NCBI GenBank assembly: GCA_963699055.1
Contig: CAVOTA010000002.1
Span: 1,240,001-1,304,000 of the forward strand
Direction: 5' to 3'
DNA: 64,000 bases
DNA from: Bog-756 sp963699055
Lineage (GTDB): Bacteria; Actinomycetota; Acidimicrobiia; Acidimicrobiales; RAAP-2
Below the pieces are notes generated by a model that was given only the letters and a program-made list of their open reading frames with translations, was not told the DNA's origin and did not search any database. The position numbers were made by a program, and so were the translations under genes. Below, piece by piece: positions 44,393 to 53,272 of the stretch (position 1 is its first letter; every line of letters begins with the position of its first letter).

Positions 44393-44722
44393 CTACTTGG
44401 GCGGCAGCGAACCGGCGTAGGCACAGCCACGCTCCAGCCACTCCTCCAGGACGTCGTCCTCGGCCAGACCCTCGGCGTCCACCACGACGAACCCGCCCAT
44501 CGTCCGTCCCGACATCTCCATCGGTCGGACGAAGGGCAGGGCGAGGCAGACGGCCTGGTCCTCCTTCCCCACCCGGACCAACAGGTCGTCGCCCATGACG
44601 CCGCAGGCCATGTTGCCGGCGACCATGAAGGCGATGCCCCCGAACATCCGCTTGCCGACCACGTCCGGAGCGTCGCCCAGCACGTCGCGGACCCGCTCGG
44701 CCAGTGCCTCGTCGTAGGCCAT
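44393..44722 (-). CDS. TfoX N-terminal domain protein
   Basis: A 109-residue protein matching the TfoX/Sxy N-terminal domain: MAYDEALAERVRDVLGD, KRMFGGIAFMVAGNMACGV, DLLVRVGKED, GRTMGGFVVV and a WLERGCAYAGSLPPK end. Stand-alone members in actinobacteria are not linked to competence and have no known role. ATG at 44722 is preferred; a GTG at 44740 is open. No ribosome site is seen, so leaderless translation is possible. Confidence 0.88.
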   Translation of the reverse strand: MAYDEALAERVRDVLGDAPDVVGKRMFGGIAFMVAGNMACGVMGDDLLVRVGKEDQAVCLALPFVRPMEMSGRTMGGFVVVDAEGLAEDDVLEEWLERGCAYAGSLPPK

Positions 44723-44829
44723 GGACGGCAGCGTAGCCACCTCCTGAGGCGCCTCGAGGGGTTCGGGCGGACGGCCCTGGTTGGTAGGGTCCGGCTCATG
44801 CGCCCCGTCCCCGATTCCACGTCGTGAGC

Positions 44830-46764
44830 ATGTCCGGACACGGCATGGGCATGGGTGGGGGCGGGGGCGGGGGCCAGTTCGGCTCGGTCATGCGCTCGAT
44901 GCGCCGGGACGACTCGGTCAGGGGTCAGCACGTCACCAAGGGCACGGCTCGGCGGATGATCCGGTTCGCCCGTCCCTACCGGGGCATCCTTACCTGGTTC
45001 CTGGTGCTGGTCACCGTGGACGCCTTCGTGGGGATCATCAATCCTCTCCTCTTCCGGTCGATCATCAACAGTCTCACCAGTGACCACCCGTCCAAACACC
45101 TGGTGATCACCCTGTCCGTCGTCGCCGCGCTGGTCGCCGTCGTCGACACCGGGCTCACCATCGGCATCCGCTGGGTGTCGGCGAAGGTGGGCGAAGGGCT
45201 CATCTATGACATGCGCGCCCAGGTGTTCGACCACATCCAGCGGATGCCGATCGCCTTCTTCACCCGCACCCAGACCGGTGCCCTGATCAGCCGTCTCAAC
45301 AACGACGTGATCGGCGCCCAGCAGGCGTTCACCGACACCCTGTCGTCGGTGGTGTCGAACGTGATCAGCGTCACGCTCGTCCTGATCGTCATGTTCCTGC
45401 TGTCCTGGCAGATCACCCTGATCAGCCTGGTGATCCTGCCGATCTTCGTCCTGCCCGCCAAGCGGGTCGGTCGCAGGCTGTCGGTCATCACCCGCGAGTC
45501 GTACGGCATCAACGCCGAGATGAACAACACGATGAACGAGCGGTTCAACGTGTCGGGAGCGCTGCTCGTCAAGCTGTTCGGGCGGCCGCAGGAGGAGCGG
45601 GACGCCTTCTCGGCCAAGGCGGGCCGGGTGCGCGACATCGGGGTGACCCAGGCCATGTACGCCCGCTTCTTCATCGCCGCGCTGTCGTTGACCGCCGCGC
45701 TCGCCACGGCCGTCGTCTACGGATGGGGCGGCGTGCAGGCCATCGACGGCGCGCTCACCGTCGGCACGGTCGTCGCCCTCGCCGCCTACCTGACCCGCCT
45801 GTATGCGCCGCTTACCGCCCTCTCCAACGTCCAGATCGACGTGATGACGGCGCTGGTCTCCTTCGACCGGGTCTTCGAGGTCCTCGACCTCCCACCGATG
45901 ATCACGGACGCCCCCGACGCGCGGCCGGTGCCGCCGGGGCCGGCGACCATCGTCTTCGACCACGTCGACTTCCGCTACCCGACGGCCGAGGAGGTCTCGC
46001 TGGCCTCGCTCGAGTCGGTGGCCGTGCTCGACACCACGGTCTCGGCCCAGGTGCTGTTCGACGTCAGCTTCACCGTCGAGCCCGGGCAGCTGGTGGCCCT
46101 GGTCGGCCCGTCCGGGGCGGGCAAGACCACGATCAGCCAACTCCTCCCCCGCCTCTACGACGTGCAGTCCGGGTCGATCTCGATCAACGGGCTCGACATC
46201 CGCAGGGCCACGCTGGCGTCCCTCACGGACACGGTGGGCGTGGTGACCCAGGACGCCCACCTGTTCCACGACACCATCCGCAGCAACCTGCTGTACGCCC
46301 GACCCGAGGCCACCCAGGGCGAGCTCGACGCCGCCCTGGCCGGGGCCCAGATCGCCACCATGGTGTCCACGCTGCCCGACGGGCTCGACACCGTGGTCGG
46401 TGACCGGGGTTACCGCCTGTCGGGGGGCGAGAAGCAGCGCCTGGCCATCGCCCGCCTGCTGCTCAAGGCCCCCGAGATCGTGGTGCTCGACGAGGCCACC
46501 GCCCATCTCGACAGCGAGTCGGAGGCGGCCGTGCAGCTGGCGCTCGCCACCGCCCTCCAGGGCCGGACCTCGCTCGTCATCGCCCACCGGCTGTCCACGG
46601 TGCGCGAGGCCGACCAGATCCTCGTCCTCGACCACGGCCGCATCGTCGAGCGCGGCCACCACGACGACCTGCTGGCACGGGGCGGCCAGTACGCCGAGCT
46701 CTACCGCATCCAATTCGAGGGCCAGGACGGAAGTGGTCCCGACGACGACCAGGAGGCCCCGTGA
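44830..46764 (+). CDS. ABC exporter, fused permease and ATPase
   Basis: A 644-residue half-transporter: glycine/methionine-rich N-terminus, six helices in residues 50-340, then an ATPase with GPSGAGKTT, Q-loop VVTQDAHLF, LSGGEKQR, IVVLDEATAHLD and IAHRLSTV. It will act as a homodimer to export lipids or drugs (MsbA/LmrA-like). An insert of about 25 residues between the first ATPase strand and Walker A (EEVSLASLESVAVLDTT) is unusual. Start is ATG 44830; GTG 44824 is also open. The stop overlaps trmO. Confidence 0.92.
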   Translation: MSGHGMGMGGGGGGGQFGSVMRSMRRDDSVRGQHVTKGTARRMIRFARPYRGILTWFLVLVTVDAFVGIINPLLFRSIINSLTSDHPSKHLVITLSVVAALVAVVDTGLTIGIRWVSAKVGEGLIYDMRAQVFDHIQRMPIAFFTRTQTGALISRLNNDVIGAQQAFTDTLSSVVSNVISVTLVLIVMFLLSWQITLISLVILPIFVLPAKRVGRRLSVITRESYGINAEMNNTMNERFNVSGALLVKLFGRPQEERDAFSAKAGRVRDIGVTQAMYARFFIAALSLTAALATAVVYGWGGVQAIDGALTVGTVVALAAYLTRLYAPLTALSNVQIDVMTALVSFDRVFEVLDLPPMITDAPDARPVPPGPATIVFDHVDFRYPTAEEVSLASLESVAVLDTTVSAQVLFDVSFTVEPGQLVALVGPSGAGKTTISQLLPRLYDVQSGSISINGLDIRRATLASLTDTVGVVTQDAHLFHDTIRSNLLYARPEATQGELDAALAGAQIATMVSTLPDGLDTVVGDRGYRLSGGEKQRLAIARLLLKAPEIVVLDEATAHLDSESEAAVQLALATALQGRTSLVIAHRLSTVREADQILVLDHGRIVERGHHDDLLARGGQYAELYRIQFEGQDGSGPDDDQEAP

Positions 46765-47240
46765 CCGACCGACCACCCGCACCCCTCGTCCTCTGCCCCA
46801 TCGGCCGGGTCGTCGGTGGCCGCACCGAGGCGATCGACGACGACTGGGACGCCGTGCCCGCCACCATCGAACTCGATCCGGAGGTGCTCGAGGTCGGCGC
46901 CACCGACGGCCTGGCCGACTTCTCCCACGTGGAGGTGGTGTTCTGCTTCGACCGGGTCGACGAGGACGCCGTCTGCCGTGGCACCCGCCACCCGCGCGGC
47001 CGCGCCGACTGGCCGTCGGTCGGCATCCTGGCCCAGCGGGCGAAGGACCGGCCCAACCGCATCGGGGTGACCGTGTGCCGGCTGACCGGTGTCGGCCCGC
47101 ACCGCATCGACGTGGTCGGCCTGGACGCCGTCGACGGGACGCCGGTGCTGGACGTCAAGCCCTACATGGCCGAGTTCGGGGTCCGCGGTGCGGTGCGTCA
47201 GCCGGGCTGGTCGACCGAGCTCATGGCCGGGTACTGGTAG
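46761..47240 (+). CDS. TsaA/TrmO-like tRNA methyltransferase family protein
   Basis: A 159-residue TsaA-domain protein: PIGRVVGGRTEAIDDDWDA, ADFSHVEVVFCFDRV, RPNRIGVTVCRL and GTPVLDVKPYMAEF, all in family order. TrmO methylates N6-threonylcarbamoyl-adenosine 37 of tRNA with SAM. It lacks the extra C-terminal domain of the E. coli enzyme and has Arg where the family usually reads RPNPIG. GTG overlaps the ABC exporter stop (GTGA). Confidence 0.85.
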   Translation: MTDRPPAPLVLCPIGRVVGGRTEAIDDDWDAVPATIELDPEVLEVGATDGLADFSHVEVVFCFDRVDEDAVCRGTRHPRGRADWPSVGILAQRAKDRPNRIGVTVCRLTGVGPHRIDVVGLDAVDGTPVLDVKPYMAEFGVRGAVRQPGWSTELMAGYW

Positions 47241-47282
47241 CCCGCTCCCCTCGGCCAAGGCGACCGGGGTCGCCCCGGTGGG

Positions 47283-47492
47283 TCACTCGGGGGCGAGGGT
47301 CTTGCGCACGGCCTCGGCGCTCGAGGCCAGCGCGTCCTTGCTGCAGGCCGTCGAGACGCCGGCGATGGAGACGGCCATCGGTGGCGCCGATGCGTCGCCC
47401 GACGGCTTCCCCTCTGCCCCGGCCGACTCCACCATCGCCAGCGCCTGCTTGCCCCGCCGACTGCGGTGCGGCTGCTGCTTCGGTGTGGTCAT
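47283..47492 (-). CDS. Small hypothetical protein, basic N-terminus
   Basis: A 69-residue protein: MTTPKQQPHRSRRGKQALAM, then a small-residue-rich region with one cysteine and a SKDALASSAEAVRKTL helix. Nearly all third bases are G or C, which supports real coding. No family is recognised. It lies between two rightward genes on the opposite strand and is convergent with trmO. Confidence 0.6.
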   Translation of the reverse strand: MTTPKQQPHRSRRGKQALAMVESAGAEGKPSGDASAPPMAVSIAGVSTACSKDALASSAEAVRKTLAPE

Positions 47493-47609
47493 GGGGCTGC
47501 AGTCTACCGCCCCACCGGCCGCGGGAGGGGGCACCCGTTCCCGCCTGCGGTGATCACCTCGGGGCGCCGGCCCGGCCGGGGGCGCCGGACCGGCCGGTAC
47601 CGTTGGCGG

Positions 47610-48908
47610 GTGGCCAAGCTCTTCGCCGACGTCTCGCCGCTCCGCAACTCGCGCTCGTTCCGCCGACTGTGGACCGGACAGACGGTCTCGGGGATCGGCA
47701 CCCAGCTGACGCTGGTCGCCGTCGCCTACCAGTCCTTCCACCTGACCCACTCGACCCTCGTGGTCGGCCTGATCGGCTTCACCCAGCTGCTGCCCCTGCT
47801 GGCCGGGGCCCTGTGGGGCGGGACCCTGGCCGACGCCTGGGACCGCCGGCGGGTGCTCACCCTGACCCAGGTGGCGATGGCCACCGCCGTCGCCGGCCTC
47901 GCCGTCAACGCCGCCCTCGACCATCCGACCGTGTGGGTCCTGTTCGTGTGCACGGCGGCGGCGGCCGGGTTCCAGGGGATGGACTGGCCGGCCCGCCGGG
48001 CCGCACTCCCGATGCTCGTGGGCGCGGACGACGTGCAGGGCGCGGTGGCCCTGCAGACCACGACGATGGCGCTGGCCATGGTGATCGGACCGGCCGTCGG
48101 CGGCATCCTGATCGCCGCGTTCGGTCTCACCACGGTCTACCTGATCGACGTGGGCTCCTACGGGGTGGCGCTGGTCGCCGTCCGCCTCCTCCCCCGCCTG
48201 GTGCCCACCGGCGGTGGCACCCCGATGGGAGTGCGGTCCATGGCCGAGGGGTTCTCCCACCTGAAGCGGGAGCGCCTGCTGTCCGCCACCTACTGGATCG
48301 ACCTCAACGCCATGATCTTCGGCATGCCCCGGGCCGTCTTCCCCGCGCTGGCCATCCACCTGTACGGCGGGGGTGCCGGGGTGGTGGGCCTGCTCTACGC
48401 CGCACCGGGTGCGGGGGCGTTGATCGGCTCGCTCCTGACCGGGTGGTGCCGCCGGATCCGCCACGAGGGCCGGGCCATCGCCGCGTGCGTGGTGGTATGG
48501 GGCGGCGCCATCGCCGTCTTCGGCCTCGTGCCGGTGCTGTGGATCGGCCTCGTCCTGCTGGCGGTGGCCGGGGCGGCCGACATCTTCTCCGCCGTGTTCC
48601 GCCAGAACGTGCAGCAGCGCACGGTGCCCGACCACCTCCAGGGCCGTCTGTCAGGCACCTTCTTCGCGGTGGTCGCCGGCGGACCCCGCCTGGGCGACGC
48701 CGAGACGGGCGTGGCCGCGGCCATCGGGGGTCCCGAGTTCGCGGTGTGGTCGGGTGGACTCGCCTGCGTGATCGGAGTCGGCGTCCTGCTGTGGCGGGTG
48801 CCGGAGCTGTGGCGCGACGAGGGTGGGGGCACACCGCTGTCGGACGCGGCCGAGCAGGAGGCCATTGCCGAGGCCATCACCGAACTGGGTGAGGGCGAAC
48901 CCGTCTGA
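47610..48908 (+). CDS. MFS transporter (DHA3/enterobactin-exporter-like)
   Basis: A 432-residue, 12-helix transporter. The N-terminus (FRRLWTGQTVSGIGTQLT) and loop 2-3 motif GTLADAWDRRRVL match the MFS_3 group of exporters related to EntS. Members export siderophores or macrolides. GTG at 47610 is used because the upstream part of the frame is not membrane-like. An acidic tail of about 30 residues ends the protein. Confidence 0.88.
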   Translation: MAKLFADVSPLRNSRSFRRLWTGQTVSGIGTQLTLVAVAYQSFHLTHSTLVVGLIGFTQLLPLLAGALWGGTLADAWDRRRVLTLTQVAMATAVAGLAVNAALDHPTVWVLFVCTAAAAGFQGMDWPARRAALPMLVGADDVQGAVALQTTTMALAMVIGPAVGGILIAAFGLTTVYLIDVGSYGVALVAVRLLPRLVPTGGGTPMGVRSMAEGFSHLKRERLLSATYWIDLNAMIFGMPRAVFPALAIHLYGGGAGVVGLLYAAPGAGALIGSLLTGWCRRIRHEGRAIAACVVVWGGAIAVFGLVPVLWIGLVLLAVAGAADIFSAVFRQNVQQRTVPDHLQGRLSGTFFAVVAGGPRLGDAETGVAAAIGGPEFAVWSGGLACVIGVGVLLWRVPELWRDEGGGTPLSDAAEQEAIAEAITELGEGEPV

Positions 48909-48917
48909 GGCGGCCGG

Positions 48918-49808
48918 TCAGCCGGCGGCGGCCCTGGCCACCAGCTCCTCGCTGACCTCCCACAGACGGGCGGCGGCGGCCTCGTCCCGGGCATTGGCCG
49001 ACGGGGTCTTCTCCTTGCACTTGGCGAAGTACTTGCCGGTCACGCCCTCCACCTCGGGGGACGAACACAGGTAGACCGACGTCCGGGCACCCTGTTCCGG
49101 GGTGAGGCTGAACGGGGCGTAGACCTTGATGCCCCACGCCATGAAGCCGGTGGTGTCGCCGTCGCGGGCGTAGCCGGTGGCCACCGACCCGGGGTGCAGC
49201 GAGTTGGCGGTGACCCCGGTACCGGCCAGGCGCCGGGCCAGCTCGGTGGTGAAGAGGATGTTGGCGAGCTTGGAGCGCCCGTAGACCTCCATCTGCTTGT
49301 ACGAGCGCTCGGCCATCAGGTCGTCGAACACCATGCCCCGGCGGGCGAAGTTGTGGGCCGTCGAGGCCACGTTGACGATGCGCGCCGGTGCGGAGTCCAC
49401 CAGTCGCTGGCGCAGGAGGTCGGTCAGGAGGAACGGGCCCAGGTGATTGATGGCGAACGTGGCCTCGTAGCCGTCGGCGCTCAGCGTGCGCTCGGTCAGG
49501 ATGAGGCCGGCGTTGTTGAGGAGCACGTCGATGCGCGGACACCGCTCGAGCAGGTCGGCCGCCCCGGCCCGTACCGACGACAGGTCGGCCAGGTCGAAGA
49601 GCGAGAGCTCGACCGCCGACGACCCGCTGGCCGCCCGGATGTCGGCCACCGCGGCGGTACCGCGCGGCTCGCTGCGGGCGGTGATCAGCACACGGGCCCC
49701 GGCCCGGGCCAGCTCGACGGCGGCCGCCCTGCCGATGCCGGAGTTCCCCCCGGTGATGATCACGGTCTTGCCCTCCATGGAGGGGACGGGCGGAGCGTGG
49801 CGGGACAT
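48918..49808 (-). CDS. SDR-family oxidoreductase (retinol-dehydrogenase-like)
   Basis: A 296-residue short-chain dehydrogenase with TGGNSGIG (19-26), a basic residue pattern TARSEPRG after strand 2 that suggests NADP, LLNNAG, the catalytic serine in VNVASTAHNF, and YGRSKLAN. The SLHPGSVATG and TGKYF segments are typical of the RDH/WWOX-like group. ATG at 49808 has GAGGAG upstream. Convergent with the MFS gene by 9 bases. Confidence 0.92.
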   Translation of the reverse strand: MSRHAPPVPSMEGKTVIITGGNSGIGRAAAVELARAGARVLITARSEPRGTAAVADIRAASGSSAVELSLFDLADLSSVRAGAADLLERCPRIDVLLNNAGLILTERTLSADGYEATFAINHLGPFLLTDLLRQRLVDSAPARIVNVASTAHNFARRGMVFDDLMAERSYKQMEVYGRSKLANILFTTELARRLAGTGVTANSLHPGSVATGYARDGDTTGFMAWGIKVYAPFSLTPEQGARTSVYLCSSPEVEGVTGKYFAKCKEKTPSANARDEAAAARLWEVSEELVARAAAG

Positions 49809-49936
49809 GGGGGCTCCTCGGGGTCGACGGGCTCCCGGGTCTCGGGCAGCGGGGCCGATCGTAACGGCCGGCGCCACCCGGTGGAACCCACGCCGCCGGT
49901 GCATCGGACGGCACGGTGCCCGTAGGGTGGGCCGGC

Positions 49937-51247
49937 ATGGCGATCACCCTCGACCAGGTGGCGCCCCCTGGCGCACCCCGGACGCCGGTGCCGGGGGATC
50001 GCCGGGACGGCGGACCACCGCCCGACGCCCGCCGTCGGGCGTCCCGTCGGGTCCGACGGAACCGCTGGCTGTGGGCCGCCGGCCTCGTGTCCCTGGTGAT
50101 CCTCGTGGTGGCCCTGTTCTCGGGTGGCGGCGGTCACGCCGCGGGGCCCGCCCATACCCCCCGGGCCCACGGACCGGCGGTCACGTCTGGCGACCCCCGG
50201 CTCGAAGCGGAATGGGAGGGAGACGGCCAGGCGGTGACCTTCGCCTTCGGCGGCGACGTCCACTTCCCGTCGGGGACGAACCTCGGTGACCGACTGGCTG
50301 CCGACCCCACCACCGCCCTGGGTCCGACCGTCCCCGCACTCCTGTCGGGCGCCGACCTGACCATGGTCAACTTCGAGTCCGCCATGACCGACGGCACGTG
50401 CCCGGACCCCCAGCCGAAGGAGTACGACTTCTTCGCGCCGTCGACGGCACTCGACGCGTTCCGCGGCGCGGGCATCACCCTGGTCACCGAGACCAACAAC
50501 CACGGGCTGGACTGCGGCCTGCCCGGACTGCAGCAGGCCCTGTCCGCCCGTTCGGCCGCGGGCTACCCGGTCCTCGGCATCGGACAGGACGCCTCCCAGG
50601 CGTTCACCCCGTACGAGACGACCATCCACGGGCAGCGGATCGCCATCGTGGCGGCCACCCAGGTGATCGACTCCGACCTGCAGTCGGCGTGGACGGCGAC
50701 GTCGACCCAGCCGGGGCTGGCCTCCGCCTACGACGTCAGCGACCTGCTCGCCACGGTGGAGGCCGTGCGCAGGGTGTCCGACACGGTGATCGTCTACCTG
50801 CACTGGGGCACCGAACTGGACGCCTGCCCCAACCCGCTCCAGGAGCCGTTGGCGAAGGCACTGGTGGCGGCGGGGGCCGACATCGTCGTCGGGACCCACG
50901 CCCACGTCCTCCTGGGCGGCGGCTACCTCGGGTCCGCCTACGTCGACTACGGCCTGGGGAACTTCGCCTTCTACGACAACTCGCCCCCGGAGGACGCCAG
51001 CGGGTCGCTGGTCATCACCGCCACGGGCCGCAGGATCGACGCCGTGGACTGGCGGCCGGCCCTCATCCAGGACGATCTCCCCCAGCCGCTCACCGGGTCG
51101 GCGGCGGCCGCCGCCACGGCGGCCTGGGACTCGGCCCGCAGCTGCACGGACGTCACGGCGACGCCGACGACGCCCCAGTCCTCCCCCACGTCCGAGCGGA
51201 CGCCGGCGACACCGGCCCAGATCGGCCAACTCGGCACGGACGGTTGA
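49937..51247 (+). CDS. CapA-family metallophosphatase-like protein
   Basis: A 436-residue membrane-anchored protein. Residues 1-40 are basic and cytoplasmic, one helix (LWAAGLVSLVILVVALFS) follows, then an extracytoplasmic CapA domain: VTFAFGGDVHFPSG, TMVNFESAMTDG, TETNNHGLDCG, VIVYLHWGTELDACPN and VVGTHAHVLLGG, the metal-binding set. CapA proteins take part in poly-gamma-glutamate or capsule export, but many have other roles and no capB/capC is seen here. Start ATG at 49937. Confidence 0.88.
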   Translation: MAITLDQVAPPGAPRTPVPGDRRDGGPPPDARRRASRRVRRNRWLWAAGLVSLVILVVALFSGGGGHAAGPAHTPRAHGPAVTSGDPRLEAEWEGDGQAVTFAFGGDVHFPSGTNLGDRLAADPTTALGPTVPALLSGADLTMVNFESAMTDGTCPDPQPKEYDFFAPSTALDAFRGAGITLVTETNNHGLDCGLPGLQQALSARSAAGYPVLGIGQDASQAFTPYETTIHGQRIAIVAATQVIDSDLQSAWTATSTQPGLASAYDVSDLLATVEAVRRVSDTVIVYLHWGTELDACPNPLQEPLAKALVAAGADIVVGTHAHVLLGGGYLGSAYVDYGLGNFAFYDNSPPEDASGSLVITATGRRIDAVDWRPALIQDDLPQPLTGSAAAAATAAWDSARSCTDVTATPTTPQSSPTSERTPATPAQIGQLGTDG

Positions 51248-51254
51248 GGCACCG

Positions 51255-51271
51255 CCGGCCCCGACGGCCGG
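51255..51271. terminator. Hairpin between convergent genes
   Basis: CCGGCC-CCGAC-GGCCGG, 6-bp stem and 5-base loop, 8 bases after the CapA stop and before the convergent FTR1 gene. Confidence 0.5.
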
Positions 51272-51292
51272 TCCGTGTCCGGGCGGGCCCGG

Positions 51293-52282
51293 TCAGACCG
51301 GGGCGGTCGACGAGGTGTCCGGCCCGGCCGACACCGCGGGGGCCGCGGGGGCCGTGGTCGTCGAGGCCGGCGCGGGAGCCGTGGGAGCCGTGGTCGGCAC
51401 GGGAGCCGTGGTCGTCGTCGGCACCGTCGGGACGCCGGCCTCCGACGCCCGTCGGCGTCGTCGGCCCAGCACGATGAAGGCGGTGGTGGCGGTCACGATG
51501 TAGACCACCCAGACCACGGCCTGCAGCACCGTCGGGTGGTCGGCGTAGCCGAGAAGGCTGTGGAAGACGTCGCCGAGGGAACTCGACTCGCTCAGGACCC
51601 GGCTCGAGTCCCACAACGGCTGCTTCAGGAGCGGGAGCCAGCCCAGCTGCTGCATGTTCTCGACGGCGTCGGCCAGGAGCCCGGCCGCGAACACCATCAG
51701 CACGATGCCGATCACCCGGAAGAACAGCCCGAGGTTGAGCCGCCGACCCAACTTGAAGATCACGTAGGCGATGGCGAGGGCCACGGCCAGGCCGAGCAGC
51801 GCACCGATCAGCAGACCGTGCCCGTGCACCGGCGTGGCCGCCTGGCGTTTCGAGGCGAACACGATGGCCAGGGTGAACACCATCGTCTCCAGGCCCTCAC
51901 GCCCGACCGCCTGGAAGGCGAGCAGGCCCAGACCCCACCGGGCCCGGCCACCCAGGGCGGCGTCCGAGCGGGCCCGCAGGTCGGCGGTCATGGTGCGGCT
52001 GTGCGACTGCATCCAGAACGTCATGTAGGTCAGGACGGTGGCGGCCAGGAGGAAGGTGAGCGTCTCGAAGACGGTCTGGACGGTCGAGCCGTCGTACTGC
52101 TCGATGATCAGGTACGCGGCGACGCCACCGCCCAGGACGAGCACCATGGCCGCCGCCACCCCGGCGAAGACGTCCCGGAAGTGGCGCCGCTGACCCACCT
52201 GGTCGAGGTAGGCGAGCAGGATGGCCACGATCATGCTGGCCTCGACGCCCTCGCGCAGGAAGATGACGAAGGTCGGAATCAT
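51293..52282 (-). CDS. FTR1-family iron permease
   Basis: A 329-residue membrane protein with seven helices and the two iron-binding motifs R10-E-G-V-E and R128-E-G-L-E typical of FTR1/EfeU. It should import ferric iron. The C-terminal 55 residues are a Pro/Thr/Ala-rich low-complexity tail. No EfeO or EfeB gene is adjacent. A DtxR/IdeR-type box sits 37 bases upstream of ATG 52282, so expression is probably repressed when iron is plentiful. Confidence 0.92.
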   Translation of the reverse strand: MIPTFVIFLREGVEASMIVAILLAYLDQVGQRRHFRDVFAGVAAAMVLVLGGGVAAYLIIEQYDGSTVQTVFETLTFLLAATVLTYMTFWMQSHSRTMTADLRARSDAALGGRARWGLGLLAFQAVGREGLETMVFTLAIVFASKRQAATPVHGHGLLIGALLGLAVALAIAYVIFKLGRRLNLGLFFRVIGIVLMVFAAGLLADAVENMQQLGWLPLLKQPLWDSSRVLSESSSLGDVFHSLLGYADHPTVLQAVVWVVYIVTATTAFIVLGRRRRRASEAGVPTVPTTTTAPVPTTAPTAPAPASTTTAPAAPAVSAGPDTSSTAPV

Positions 52283-52318
52283 CGCCGGCTCGCGGTCAGG
52301 TTGGACATAGGTCTACTC

Positions 52319-52334
52319 TTAGGTTTGCCTAAGG
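52319..52334. promoter_or_regulatory. DtxR/IdeR-type iron box
   Basis: CTTAGG-TTTG-CCTAAG, a perfect 6-bp inverted repeat matching the core of the DtxR/IdeR consensus (TTAGGTTAG...CTAA). Position just upstream of the iron permease supports iron-dependent repression. Confidence 0.8.
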
Positions 52335-52393
52335 AATGCGGGAAGTCAACCACGGAGCTGCCCGGCGCGGCCGGCCACGCCGGCCCGGCGGGG

Positions 52394-53272
52394 TTAGACG
52401 GCGAGGACCGTGACCGAACCGAGCGTCACCAGCCGGTCGTCGGCGCCCACGTCGTGGATGGCCACCCGGACCGACGTCCGTCCGTCCCGTCGGCCGAGGA
52501 CGGTGCAGCGGGCCTCGACCGGGCCCACCCGGACCGGCCGCAGGTAGTGCAGCACGACGTCGGCGGCCGCCATCCCGGTGCCCGGGGCCGACGGACCGGC
52601 AGCCGCGGCGGCCCGGCAGGCCGCCTCGTCGGCCAGCATGGCCACCGCGCCGCCGTGGAGGATCCCCCACGGATTGCGCAGGTCGTCCTCGAGGCGGAGC
52701 CGGGTGACCGGGCCCTCGCCGGGTTCGATGCAGAAGAACGTCACCGGGTCCACCGGGTCGGGCCGTGGCTCGGGCATGGCCAGGGTGAACGGTCGCTCGA
52801 AGGACAGGGTCATGGCCTCGGGGTCGAGGACGGCACACGTCATGGTGGCTGCGGCCACGTGGTGGTCCCCCGCCCCCTCGTCGACGACGTCGAGCGTCGT
52901 CACCACCGAGTTGCGCCCGTTCCGGAGCACGTCGGCGCGCAGTCGCAGCGGTCCGACGTGGCTGAGCTCGGACACCGTGGCCATGAGCGACGTGGTCACG
53001 ATCCACCTCGGCAGTGCGGCCAGCCCGCTGGTGAAGCCCCCGAGGGAGTCGATGCTGGTGAGCAGTCCGCCGGTACGCAACCCACCGCCCCGGCCCCGCT
53101 GGTGGGCGTCGACCGGGGTACGCCCGGCCATCGACGAGGGGGCATCGTCCGCGTCCGACGGCACCTCCCACCGCTCGAGGCGGAAGTAGTCGCTCACGTG
53201 GTGCCGTCGGTCCACACCGCCACCGGCGGCCGGGTCGTCCGCCGCCTCGCCGTCGGGCCCGACGGTGGTCAT
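52394..53272 (-). CDS. Thioesterase-superfamily (double hotdog) protein
   Basis: A 292-residue protein with two hotdog halves: residues about 60-150 (GGLLTSIDSLGGFTSG, LSHVGPLRLRADVLRNGR) and about 200-290 (NPWGILHGGAVAMLADEAA, DVVLHYLRPVRVGPVEARCT). The HGG plus D/E pattern of the second half is that of PaaI-type thioesterases. Likely substrate is an acyl-CoA. ATG at 53272 overlaps the previous stop (ATGA), so the three genes 54912-52394 form one translationally coupled operon. Confidence 0.85.
   Translation of the reverse strand: MTTVGPDGEAADDPAAGGGVDRRHHVSDYFRLERWEVPSDADDAPSSMAGRTPVDAHQRGRGGGLRTGGLLTSIDSLGGFTSGLAALPRWIVTTSLMATVSELSHVGPLRLRADVLRNGRNSVVTTLDVVDEGAGDHHVAAATMTCAVLDPEAMTLSFERPFTLAMPEPRPDPVDPVTFFCIEPGEGPVTRLRLEDDLRNPWGILHGGAVAMLADEAACRAAAAAGPSAPGTGMAAADVVLHYLRPVRVGPVEARCTVLGRRDGRTSVRVAIHDVGADDRLVTLGSVTVLAV

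Noticed and set aside
44393..44722. TfoX-N gene as evidence of natural competence
   Set aside because: Stand-alone TfoX-N proteins are common in actinobacteria without a competence link and no com genes are present.
49937..51247. CapA-like gene as part of a capsule locus
   Set aside because: No capB, capC or other capsule genes are adjacent.
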